A stretch of 5,639 bases of DNA. Origin: an uncultured Eubacteriales bacterium (GTDB taxonomy: Bacteria; Bacillota; Clostridia; Christensenellales; Christensenellaceae). A program made the position numbers and the translations under genes. Below, one piece after another: positions 1 through 5,639 of the stretch. Each line of letters starts with the position of its first letter. Positions within the stretch are counted from its first letter, which is position 1. The notes below the pieces were generated by a model. That model worked only from the letters and a program-made list of their open reading frames with translations, had not been told where the DNA came from and did not search any database. The stretch lies in NCBI GenBank assembly GCA_900554725.1, contig USII01000078.1:1-5639 (forward strand), given 5' to 3'.

Positions 1-133
1 AGGGTGTCATTTTTTAGATGCAGCGCTCTATGCGGAACCTGGCCTGGCAGATGGCGTGCATCTGGATGCGCAAAACCACATGAAATTGGCCGAGGCAATT
101 TATAAAAAAACGCTGGATATTCTGGAAACATAA
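1..133 (+). CDS. SGNH/GDSL-family hydrolase, C-terminal end only (5' partial)
   Basis: The frame enters from the left edge (first full codon at 2-4) and stops at TAA 131-133, giving 43 residues. The motif ADGVHLD is the block V signature of SGNH/GDSL esterases and lipases: the D and H of D-G-V-H (codons 50-52 and 59-61) would be the catalytic Asp and His, while the nucleophile Ser would lie upstream of the window. It is followed by an ordinary family ending, a helix of the 'KLAEAIYKK' type. These enzymes cleave ester bonds in lipids, acylated sugars or other small esters; the substrate cannot be told from this fragment. A strong terminator lies 17 bases after the stop, so this gene closes its own transcript and is probably not co-transcribed with the next one. 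It looks like a cellular gene and marks the left side of the window as host-like. The family call is fairly safe; any finer call would be a guess. Confidence 0.75.
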   Translation, partial: GCHFLDAALYAEPGLADGVHLDAQNHMKLAEAIYKKTLDILET

Positions 134-150
134 AAAACGAATTTATAAAG

Positions 151-185
151 GCGCTTTTCGCAGGGCATGCGAAAGGCGCTTTTTT
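151..185 (+). terminator. Rho-independent terminator after the hydrolase gene
   Basis: Arms GCGCTTTTCGC (151-161) and GCGAAAGGCGC (169-179) pair over 11 positions with one G-T wobble around a 7-base loop, AGGGCAT. Six T residues follow at 180-185, and A residues at 147-149 can extend the stem into the T run. This is a textbook intrinsic terminator for the hydrolase transcript. It also implies that the racemase/terminase frame downstream needs its own promoter. Confidence 0.9.
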
Positions 186-313
186 GGCGGAAAAAGGAAA
201 ATGGAAAAGAGAAAATCGGGTTCCGGCAAAAGAAAAATTTACAGCTTTTCCACAACTTGCCCAAAGCTTTTTTGCAACTCCCTGTTAAGGTATGAATATC
301 CTTTTACTCAAAC

Positions 314-320
314 AGAGGGG
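314..320 (+). promoter_or_regulatory. Ribosome binding site that favours the start at 327
   Basis: AGAGGGG lies six bases before ATG 327. The more upstream in-frame ATG at 201 has only AGGAA almost touching it (195-199), which is too close to serve. The 42 residues between the two ATGs do not resemble a racemase N-terminus, and the 201 start sits just 15 bases after the terminator T run. The stretch 186-326 is therefore more likely an untranslated leader and promoter region. I could not pick out a convincing -35/-10 pair in it. Confidence 0.6.
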
Positions 321-326
321 CAGGGC

Positions 327-2786
327 ATGGTGCAGGAAAAATATGAAGCAAGCCAAGCGCAAATGGAACGGGACAGCATGGTTTTGATAGAAGGAAAATG
401 GATAGTACAAAACCTACAGTGCCTGCGCAGGCAAATTCAGGTGCCCATCATGGCGGTTGTAAAAAATAACGGATATGGCCTTGGGTTGGAAGAGTACGCG
501 CTGTATTTGCAGGCGCTGGGCATCCGGCATTTTGGCGTCAAGGATGCAGAAGAGGCCCTGAGGCTGCGCAGGGCGGGGATAACGGAGGAGGTATTTTTGT
601 TGGCACCCGTTTGCAATATTCCCCAGCTTTTGAAATTGATTCGGGCGAAAGCTATTTTATGTATAGATAGCCCTTTTACAGCCCAGTGCGCCCGGCGCGC
701 AGGTTATCTATCTGGCCAAATGCCAAGAGCGCAGCTGGCGCTGGATACAGGGCTTGGGCGATATGGCTTTTTGCCGGATCAGCTAGAGCATGCTTGCGAT
801 GCCGCCCGTCAGTTTCAAATTGTCGGGACCTATACGCATTTTGCCGAGCCCTATGCCGATGCCGCCTTTACAAAAGGGCAGTTTGCGCGTTTTTTAAATA
901 TGGCGGATGAGCTGCGCAAAATGGGTGTCCATCCGGGAATGTTGCACTGTTGTGCAACCGGGGGTGCACTGCGCTTTAGGCAAATGCACCTGGATATGGT
1001 GCGGATCGGCTCTGGAATCCTCGGAAGAACGCCGGATGCCGCCCGCCTGGGGCTTAAAAAAGTGGGGATTCTGGCCGGGCGAGTTTCTGCTATAAAGGTG
1101 CTGCCAAAGGGGTGGAGCGTGGGCTACGGAAAATCTGTACGCTTAAAAAGGCCGTTAAAAATCGGAATATTGCAAATGGGTGTGCAGGCGGGATTGTTTG
1201 CAGGCAGGCAGGAGGCCGCCGGACCGATGCGCCATTTTGTAAGGGCGGCCCGGGCCATAGGAAAACCGGCCAGGCTATTTGTCACAATTTTGGGGAAGAA
1301 AGCGCGCGTGCTGGGAAGAGTAGGATTGAACCATGTCGCCATCGATCTTTCGGGCATCTCTTGCCGGGAAGGGGAGCTTGCCTATCTGAGAGGAGATATT
1401 TCCTACTTTATCGAGAACTACTGCAAAATTGAGGATAAGGATGCGCGGGAGGCGGTCATACCGTTTCGCCTCTGGCCGGAGCAGAAAAGGGCATTGGATT
1501 CTATGCACAGGCATAAATTCAACATCATTTTAAAGGCGCGACAGCTTGGGATAAGCTGGCTTGTGCTCTGTTATGCGCTCTACACGCTGATGACGCAGGC
1601 GGGGGCGACGGTAGTGGCGCTTTCCAGGACAGAGCTTGAGGCAAAGGAGCTGGTGCGCAGGCTGGGGGTAATCGTCCGAAATATGCCGGAATTTTTTACA
1701 GAACGCGAGCCGGAGCGGCCGGGAGGTTTTCGGTTTGAAGCGACGGCCATGGCCGTTAAGTTTTTTCGGGAAGGGCAGGCGCCGAGCATTTTCCAGGCAT
1801 TTAACTCTGCACCGGGAGTTTCCAGATCTTTTACGGCCAATCTGCTGCTATTTGACGAATGGGCATTTCAGCAATATGCGGAGGAAATTTGGACGGCGGG
1901 CCTGCCCGTGATAAACCGCCCGGATGGGGGAAAAGTGATCGGCCTCTCCACAATGATGCCCGGGACTTTTTTTGAGAGAGTATGGAAAGAGGGAGAGGAG
2001 TTTAACCGAATTTTTCTTCCCTGGCATGCGGATCCGAGAAGAAGCCAGCAATGGTATCGCAAAACGCGCAAGCTGTTGGGAGAAAAGACGCTAAGAGAAT
2101 ACCCGGCGAGCCCGGAAGAGGCGATGGCGACTTTTGAAGGGGCATTTTTCGATGAATTCCGCAGGGATGTTCATGTATGCGAGCCCTTTGAAATTCCACG
2201 GGAATGGCGCGTTTACCATACAATGGACTATGGCCTTGATATGCTGGCAAGCTACTGGGTAGCCTTTGACGGGGAGAACAACGCCTATGTTTATCGGGAA
2301 GTTTACCAAGATGGGCTGATTATTCCGCGGGCGGCGGAAGCGATGAAAGAGGCAGAGCAAGGAGAGGAAGTTTATCTGCGTTACGCCCCGCCGGATATGT
2401 TTGGGCGCAGCAATGAGAGTGGGCGGACGAGGGCAGAGATTTTTGACAGCTATGGCTTACACTTTGAAAGGTCTTCCAATGATAGAGTTTCGGGCTGGGC
2501 GAACTTGAAAGAGTGGTTGCAGGTTTATACAAATCCGGAAGGCAAAGAGACGGCACGGCTCAAAATTTTTAAAAATTGTCCAAATCTCATTCGAACATTG
2601 CAGGCAATTGGAAGAGATAAGAAAAAGCCTAACGACTGTGCGGTGGAACCGCACGAACTGACACATGCGCCGGATGCGCTGCGATACTTATTTGTGCTGC
2701 GGCCGTACGGCAGGAAAAAGGGGCAGAGCGAAAAGACCAGGCTGTATTACAGCGGAGTGGAAAATCTATTGGCGTATGGGACATGA
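327..2786 (+). CDS. Chimeric ORF: alanine-racemase-like domain fused in frame to phage terminase large subunit
   Basis: Residues are numbered from ATG 201; the preferred start, ATG 327, is M43. Residues 60-395 look like a fold-type III PLP racemase. AVVKNNGYG carries the PLP lysine K88; DTGLGRYG carries R187; YTHFA, DMVRIG (R268) and VGYG (Y309, the second catalytic base) follow in family order. Several usual active-site residues are changed, and the C-terminal end is replaced by the next domain. From about 398 the protein is a TerL: IENYCKIEDKDA and PFRLWPEQ at the N-terminus, a variant Walker A KARQLGIS (445-452), Walker B LLLFDE (548-553), a GLST coupling motif (581-584), then an RNase H-like nuclease with D676 (MDYG), D732 (PPD) and D825 (HAPDALRY). 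About 465 residues is a normal TerL length. TerL packages phage DNA into the procapsid and cuts it; an Alr-type enzyme would racemise alanine for peptidoglycan. No stop interrupts the 2.4 kb. The family calls are strong; whether one chimeric protein is really made is unknown. Confidence 0.85.
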   Translation: MVQEKYEASQAQMERDSMVLIEGKWIVQNLQCLRRQIQVPIMAVVKNNGYGLGLEEYALYLQALGIRHFGVKDAEEALRLRRAGITEEVFLLAPVCNIPQLLKLIRAKAILCIDSPFTAQCARRAGYLSGQMPRAQLALDTGLGRYGFLPDQLEHACDAARQFQIVGTYTHFAEPYADAAFTKGQFARFLNMADELRKMGVHPGMLHCCATGGALRFRQMHLDMVRIGSGILGRTPDAARLGLKKVGILAGRVSAIKVLPKGWSVGYGKSVRLKRPLKIGILQMGVQAGLFAGRQEAAGPMRHFVRAARAIGKPARLFVTILGKKARVLGRVGLNHVAIDLSGISCREGELAYLRGDISYFIENYCKIEDKDAREAVIPFRLWPEQKRALDSMHRHKFNIILKARQLGISWLVLCYALYTLMTQAGATVVALSRTELEAKELVRRLGVIVRNMPEFFTEREPERPGGFRFEATAMAVKFFREGQAPSIFQAFNSAPGVSRSFTANLLLFDEWAFQQYAEEIWTAGLPVINRPDGGKVIGLSTMMPGTFFERVWKEGEEFNRIFLPWHADPRRSQQWYRKTRKLLGEKTLREYPASPEEAMATFEGAFFDEFRRDVHVCEPFEIPREWRVYHTMDYGLDMLASYWVAFDGENNAYVYREVYQDGLIIPRAAEAMKEAEQGEEVYLRYAPPDMFGRSNESGRTRAEIFDSYGLHFERSSNDRVSGWANLKEWLQVYTNPEGKETARLKIFKNCPNLIRTLQAIGRDKKKPNDCAVEPHELTHAPDALRYLFVLRPYGRKKGQSEKTRLYYSGVENLLAYGT
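1380..1400 (+). other. Racemase/terminase junction with an embedded Shine-Dalgarno-like sequence
   Basis: Up to about residue 395 (REGELAYL) the protein reads like the racemase C-terminal domain, where a 'VGDEV-L-G' type strand is expected. From about residue 398 (GDISYFIENY) it reads like the start of a terminase. The DNA at the join contains GAGAGGAGAT (1388-1397), a good ribosome-binding sequence. No in-frame ATG, GTG or TTG follows at a useful distance: the nearest are TTG 1494 and ATG 1503. The motif could be chance, a remnant of the terminase's own start region, or a point of short homology where the two sequences were joined. The exact breakpoint is uncertain by about 10 codons. Confidence 0.5.
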
Positions 2787-3016
2787 AAGGAAAAGGGAAG
2801 ATGGGAATCTATCTTGCAGTTCTTAGCGCTGTTGTTTTTGCAACGGCTGTTCAAACGGCAATTTTAAGCGCGCGGTTGGCAGGCAAGAAGGTGAAAAAAG
2901 AGGACAAAGAAAGAGCGCATAGGGACAGGGAGATTCGGAGGATTTTGGAGCGTGAGGAACAACAATTTCAGGCGCTGATGAGCTACCGAGGGGGCCTGGA
3001 CGGGCGAAAGGAATAG
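2783..3016 (+). CDS. Small single-pass membrane protein of the phage head operon, function unknown
   Basis: A 77-residue protein whose ATG overlaps the terminase stop (ATGA, 2783-2786), an arrangement typical of translational coupling. A second in-frame ATG at 2801 (M7) has GGAAAAGGG just upstream and may be the true start; it would place the hydrophobic segment right at the N-terminus. Residues about 8-28 (MGIYLAVLSAVVFATAV onward) form one predicted membrane helix. The rest is highly charged (KKVKKEDKERAHRDREIRR) and probably helical, ending in a QFQALMSYRGG segment. Small proteins with a similar 'nearly-Tyr-Gly' tail sit between terminase and portal in other Bacillota phages as far as I recall, but I know no function for them. 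Membrane anchoring would be unexpected for a head component, so the hydrophobic stretch could instead be a signal or a protein-contact helix. The gene is well supported by position and spacing, its role is not. Confidence 0.75.
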   Translation: MKGKGKMGIYLAVLSAVVFATAVQTAILSARLAGKKVKKEDKERAHRDREIRRILEREEQQFQALMSYRGGLDGRKE

Positions 3017-3034
3017 GGGAAAGGAGAAAAGGCG

Positions 3035-4624
3035 ATGATTTTAAAAAAGCCCGGCGAAGTTTGGATGGAATATCAAAAGGCGCTGCAATTTAACGATGGC
3101 ATTGGCCTGGCGGAGAGGGTGAAGAACAATGAAAACTTTTTCCTGGGGAGGCAATGGGAAGGAGTGAATGCGCCAGATCTAGACAAGCCGGTTTTCAATA
3201 TTTTAAAAAGAGTTGTGAACTACTTTATTGCGATGCTGGTATCGGATGACATCGGACTTCGACTGGGGTTGCTCAACCGCGTGGAAGACAGCATGGCCCG
3301 CATCATGCTGCGCATTACGGAGCGGCAGATTCGCCAGATTATGGAAGTAAACCGCTTTGGAGCGCTGAGCAGAGGAATTTTGCGAGATGCGGCGGTAGAC
3401 GGGGATGGCGTAATGCATGTGTTTTTTAACCCGGAGCGGGAGAGCGGAAATCCGGATACTCCGGGGATCATTGAGCTTGAAAGCATCGACAATACGAGCA
3501 TTTACTTCGGAAATCCGCAGGTTTGGGATGTGCAGAAGCAGCCGTATCTGATGATCGAATACAGGCGGCTGGTAGACGATGTGAAGGCGGAGATGAGGCA
3601 AAACGGGCGCTCCAGGGCAGAGATTGACGCAATTCGGCCGGACAGCGCACAGCATGGCATTTTTGGAGAGGACGAGAGGCTCTACGACGACAAGGTGACT
3701 GTACTTTTAAAATACTGGAAGGAAGGGGGGAAAATCCACTACCTCAAGGCCACGCAAAACGCTATCGTAAAGCCGGAGACCGCGACAGAGATGGCGCTTT
3801 ACCCCGTTTGTTTTATGAGCTGGGAGCGCGTTAAGAACTGCTACCACGGCCAGGGGATTATTGAGGGGCTGATTCCAAACCAGATGGCCATCAACAAGCT
3901 TTCGGCGTTAGCGCAGCGCTTTATCCGCCAGCAGGCGTTTCCAAGAGTCTTTTATGATGAAACAAAGCTGGAAAGATGGGTGGAAGGAGTGGCGCCCATT
4001 GCGGTGCGCGGAGACCCCAGCAGGATTGTCAGCACAGATACGCACAATATCAGCATGTCCTCTCAGGTGGGCGAGTATATCGATAAGTATGTCGCGCTGA
4101 CAAAGGAATTAATGGGAGCATCGGATGCAGCTCTTGGGAATATCAAGCCGGATAACACATCGGCGATTATCGCAGTTCAGAAGGCGACGGCAGTACCGCT
4201 GGAGCTGGTTCGGCAGAGCTATTACCAATTTGTAGAGGATTTTGTGCGCATCTGCGTGGACCAGATGCGAATCTTTTACGGGAGACGGACAGCGATTGCC
4301 GAGGGAGAGGACGGGGCAGAGCAGGAAGTGCGTTTCGATTTTTCGGCGCTGTCCGATTATGTGCTGGAATTTCATGTGGATATTGGAACGGCGGCTTACT
4401 GGTCTGAAATGACCAGCATTCAAAGCCTGGACAACCTGTTTTCCAAGCAGTTAGTGGATCCCGTGACATACCTGGAATCTGTGCCCAGCTCGGCGATCCC
4501 AAATAAGTCAAAAATTGTGGAAAAAGCGAAGGAGAGCATGGCGCAAAACCGGAGAGCGGCGCTCTTGCAAGAAGAGTCGGCAGAGCGGGAAAGCGCGGCG
4601 GCAGGCCCCGGAAAGAACACATAG
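3035..4624 (+). CDS. Phage portal protein
   Basis: A 529-residue protein directly after terminase and the small membrane protein, with a strong AAAGGAG site (3020-3026) eight bases before the ATG. Portal proteins form the dodecameric ring at one capsid vertex through which TerL pumps DNA and to which the tail connects. Visible features: an N-terminal helical start with FFLGRQWEG and KPVFNILKRVVNYFIAML (about 35-68), the usual portal opening; a middle wing/stem region with GDGVMHVFFNPE (about 123-134) and the YPVCFMSWE strand (256-264); a GIIEGLIPNQMAINKL helix (274-289); then GASDAALGNIKPDNTSAI (361-378) leading into the long helix with ALTKELMG before it and VRQSYYQFVEDFVRIC after it. The C-terminus (about 495-529) is charged, Ala/Glu rich and probably disordered. 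The length fits a standalone portal, with no fused head-morphogenesis domain or protease. Gene order and motifs agree, so confidence is high; the precise portal subfamily is not assigned. Confidence 0.93.
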   Translation: MILKKPGEVWMEYQKALQFNDGIGLAERVKNNENFFLGRQWEGVNAPDLDKPVFNILKRVVNYFIAMLVSDDIGLRLGLLNRVEDSMARIMLRITERQIRQIMEVNRFGALSRGILRDAAVDGDGVMHVFFNPERESGNPDTPGIIELESIDNTSIYFGNPQVWDVQKQPYLMIEYRRLVDDVKAEMRQNGRSRAEIDAIRPDSAQHGIFGEDERLYDDKVTVLLKYWKEGGKIHYLKATQNAIVKPETATEMALYPVCFMSWERVKNCYHGQGIIEGLIPNQMAINKLSALAQRFIRQQAFPRVFYDETKLERWVEGVAPIAVRGDPSRIVSTDTHNISMSSQVGEYIDKYVALTKELMGASDAALGNIKPDNTSAIIAVQKATAVPLELVRQSYYQFVEDFVRICVDQMRIFYGRRTAIAEGEDGAEQEVRFDFSALSDYVLEFHVDIGTAAYWSEMTSIQSLDNLFSKQLVDPVTYLESVPSSAIPNKSKIVEKAKESMAQNRRAALLQEESAERESAAAGPGKNT

Positions 4625-4641
4625 ATAGGCGAATAAGAAGA

Positions 4642-4658
4642 GCGGCACGGGGTGCTGC
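4642..4658 (+). other. Short hairpin between portal and zinc-ribbon genes
   Basis: GCGGCAC (4642-4648) pairs with GTGCTGC (4652-4658) through seven positions, one a G-T wobble, around a GGG loop. No T run follows, so it is not an intrinsic terminator. It lies 37 bases before ATG 4696 and could affect mRNA stability or processing, or be chance in a GC-rich spacer. Confidence 0.25.
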
Positions 4659-4695
4659 GCCCGGATGCCGGCAGGATGAAAAGGGAGGAGAGACG

Positions 4696-4860
4696 ATGAA
4701 ATGCAGAAAGTGCAAGCAGTGCGAGATGCTGATCACAAAGGCAGAGAATGTGCTAAAGCGCGAAGAGGGCGAGAGGCTATACAGAGTGCTTACGCTGCGC
4801 TGCCCAAAGTGCGGCGAAGTGATGGTGGTAGAGCATGAGCAGCCTCTGAGTATTTGTTAA
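4696..4860 (+). CDS. Small cysteine-rich zinc-ribbon protein in the phage head cassette, function unknown
   Basis: A 54-residue frame, ATG 4696 to TAA 4858-4860, with an excellent GGGAGGAG site (4683-4690) five bases before the start. The protein begins MKCRKCKQCEML and has a second knuckle, RCPKCGE, at residues 35-41. C3/C6 (with C9 as alternative) and C36/C39 form a CxxC-x(29)-CxxC zinc-ribbon pattern of the rubredoxin or Com-like kind; a further Cys, C54, is the last residue. Between the knuckles is a basic/acidic stretch (about 15-33) ending in a beta-strand-like YRVLTLRC. Small zinc ribbons of this type occur in phages, for example Mu Com, a translational regulator, but similarity here is only in general pattern, so no function is inferred. 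Its place between portal and scaffold suggests co-expression with head genes. The ribosome site, the paired CxxC motifs and the snug fit between neighbours argue for a real gene. Confidence 0.8.
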   Translation: MKCRKCKQCEMLITKAENVLKREEGERLYRVLTLRCPKCGEVMVVEHEQPLSIC

Positions 4861-4883
4861 GAGGGCCCAACCAAAGGCCTTTT
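4860..4883 (+). terminator. Weak terminator-like hairpin after the zinc-ribbon gene
   Basis: AGAGGGCC (4860-4867) can pair with GGCCTTTT (4876-4883) over eight positions, two of them G-T wobbles, with an 8-base loop. The T residues are inside the stem and the sequence after it (ATAGATA) is not T rich, so any termination would be partial. It could act as an attenuator that sets the level of the downstream scaffold relative to the portal, or have no function. Confidence 0.25.
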
Positions 4884-4935
4884 ATAGATACAGGGCAGGC
4901 AAAAAGAACGGCCAAAACCAGGCGAGGAGAGAAAA

Positions 4936-5634
4936 ATGCAGGAGATGTTTGAACAAACCAATCAGACAGAAGAGGTGCAGATGGAAGAAGCGCAGGAGCA
5001 GGAATTTGAACAGAGCTTCCATGCTCAGGAGGAAGATACCTCTGGTGCAGATACGCAGGAGATTATGAATGAGGCATTTGCGCTAAATGTCAAGTATAAC
5101 GGGGTGGAGCAGACGCTTTCCGAAGATGAAGCCAGAGTTTTTGCACAGAAGGGCATGAATTATGATCATGTGATGCAGGAGCTGACCCAACTGCGAAGTG
5201 CACCGGAAATTGCAATTGTTGGAGAGCTGGCCCGAAAAGCCGGAATGAACAAAGAGGATTTTCTAAACCATATTTCGGCGCAAGTGCATAAAGAGGCGGC
5301 GGAACGGGAAAACAGCGAGCAGGAGGCGCTCCGGAGGGAAGTAAACCAATTCCGGGACCGGGATGCAAAAATGCAGCGATGGAGCGAATTTTTCCGAATG
5401 CACCCGGAGATTGCAAGATTTGAAAGCCTGCCGGAAGAGGTAAAGCAGGCGGTAGCGCATGGGGCGGATCCCGGCGCAGCTTATCTGCAGTATGAGAATG
5501 AAAAGCTAAAGGACCATCTTGAGATGGCCCGGCAAAGCGCCTATAACAAAGCGGTGGCGCCGGGAAGCGCTGCCAGCGCAGGAAGCGGAGAACAGGCAGA
5601 CCCGTTTTTACAGGCGTTTATGCAAAATATCTAG
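4936..5634 (+). CDS. Phage scaffold-like (procapsid assembly) protein
   Basis: A 232-residue protein with a GAGGAGAG site (4924-4931) four bases before ATG 4936. The N-terminal 45 residues are extremely acidic and Gln/Glu rich (EEVQMEEAQEQEFEQ), as in many scaffold proteins. Next comes a small module, FALNVKYNGVEQTLSEDEAR plus QKGMNYDHVMQEL (about 48-83), a 'YNGxexxlsxdEa...QKGMNYD' pattern that I recognise from scaffold-position proteins of Bacillota phages. Residues about 110-150 and 180-205 are heptad-like, charged and probably coiled coil. A Gly/Ala/Ser linker (209-218) leads to a final DPFLQAFMQNI, a hydrophobic tail that may contact the major capsid protein. Scaffold proteins line the inside of the procapsid and leave before or during packaging. 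The major capsid gene would be expected next but lies outside the window. The scaffold role rests on position, composition and partial motif memory, not on a catalytic signature; a minor structural protein is the alternative. Confidence 0.72.
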   Translation: MQEMFEQTNQTEEVQMEEAQEQEFEQSFHAQEEDTSGADTQEIMNEAFALNVKYNGVEQTLSEDEARVFAQKGMNYDHVMQELTQLRSAPEIAIVGELARKAGMNKEDFLNHISAQVHKEAAERENSEQEALRREVNQFRDRDAKMQRWSEFFRMHPEIARFESLPEEVKQAVAHGADPGAAYLQYENEKLKDHLEMARQSAYNKAVAPGSAASAGSGEQADPFLQAFMQNI

Positions 5635-5639
5635 AGATA

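Noticed and set aside
246..254. TTTTCCACA, one mismatch from a DnaA box
   Set aside because: A single copy without neighbouring boxes, an AT-rich unwinding element or replication genes; expected by chance.
201..326. N-terminal extension of 42 codons from ATG 201 on the fused gene
   Set aside because: Its ribosome site is too close to the ATG, it begins right after a terminator, and its residues show no racemase-like pattern; ATG 327 has a properly spaced AGAGGGG site.
1201..1214. Short GCAG-type tandem repeat (caggcaggcaggag)
   Set aside because: Only three units inside a coding region; too short to be a meaningful repeat.
3203..3655. 150-codon open frame on the minus strand
   Set aside because: Fully antisense inside the portal gene, with no family resemblance and no convincing ribosome site; treated as a shadow.
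4676..4699. Seven-codon upstream frame overlapping ATG 4696
   Set aside because: It consists mostly of the ribosome binding site of the zinc-ribbon gene and has no good ribosome site of its own; its overlap with the start is likely chance.
4167..4736. 189-codon open frame on the minus strand
   Set aside because: It lies antisense to the portal end and the zinc-ribbon gene, is Pro/Ser/Arg/Leu rich with no recognisable domain, and is a shadow of the GC-rich codon pattern of the plus-strand genes.
1..5639. CRISPR array, tRNA, rRNA or insertion-sequence ends
   Set aside because: No regularly spaced repeats, no tRNA-like cloverleaf, no transposase and no paired terminal inverted repeats were seen on reading the window.

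Overview
The window looks like a piece of a Bacillota (probably Clostridia) genome or metagenome contig at a host–prophage boundary. The Bacillota call rests on strong AGGAGG-type ribosome sites in tight gene strings, all on the plus strand, and on the flavour of the host and phage proteins. No ribosomal RNA or other taxonomic marker is present, so the assignment is an inference.

Layout. Positions 1-133 hold the last 43 codons of an SGNH/GDSL hydrolase, followed at 151-185 by a clear rho-independent terminator. After a leader of about 140 bases comes one very long open frame (preferred start 327, stop 2786) made of two unrelated parts. The first part (to about nt 1390) is a divergent alanine-racemase-like PLP barrel plus most of its C-terminal domain. 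The second part (about nt 1391 to 2786) is a phage terminase large subunit with ATPase and RNase H-like nuclease motifs. A tailed-phage head operon then follows: a small single-pass membrane protein (ATGA overlap with the terminase), the portal protein, a 54-residue cysteine-rich zinc-ribbon protein, and an acidic scaffold-like protein that ends five bases before the window does.

How the genes work together. Terminase cuts and pumps DNA through the portal into a procapsid built with the scaffold. The small membrane protein and the zinc-ribbon protein sit in this cassette, but their functions are unknown. The hydrolase and the racemase portion look like cellular genes.

The main point of interest is the uninterrupted in-frame join of a racemase-like protein to a terminase. 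It could be a host–prophage deletion scar, a genuine chimeric gene, or an assembly chimera; the sequence alone cannot decide. No small terminase, integrase, repressor or replication gene lies to the left of the terminase, which favours a truncated prophage or an artificial join over an intact phage left end.
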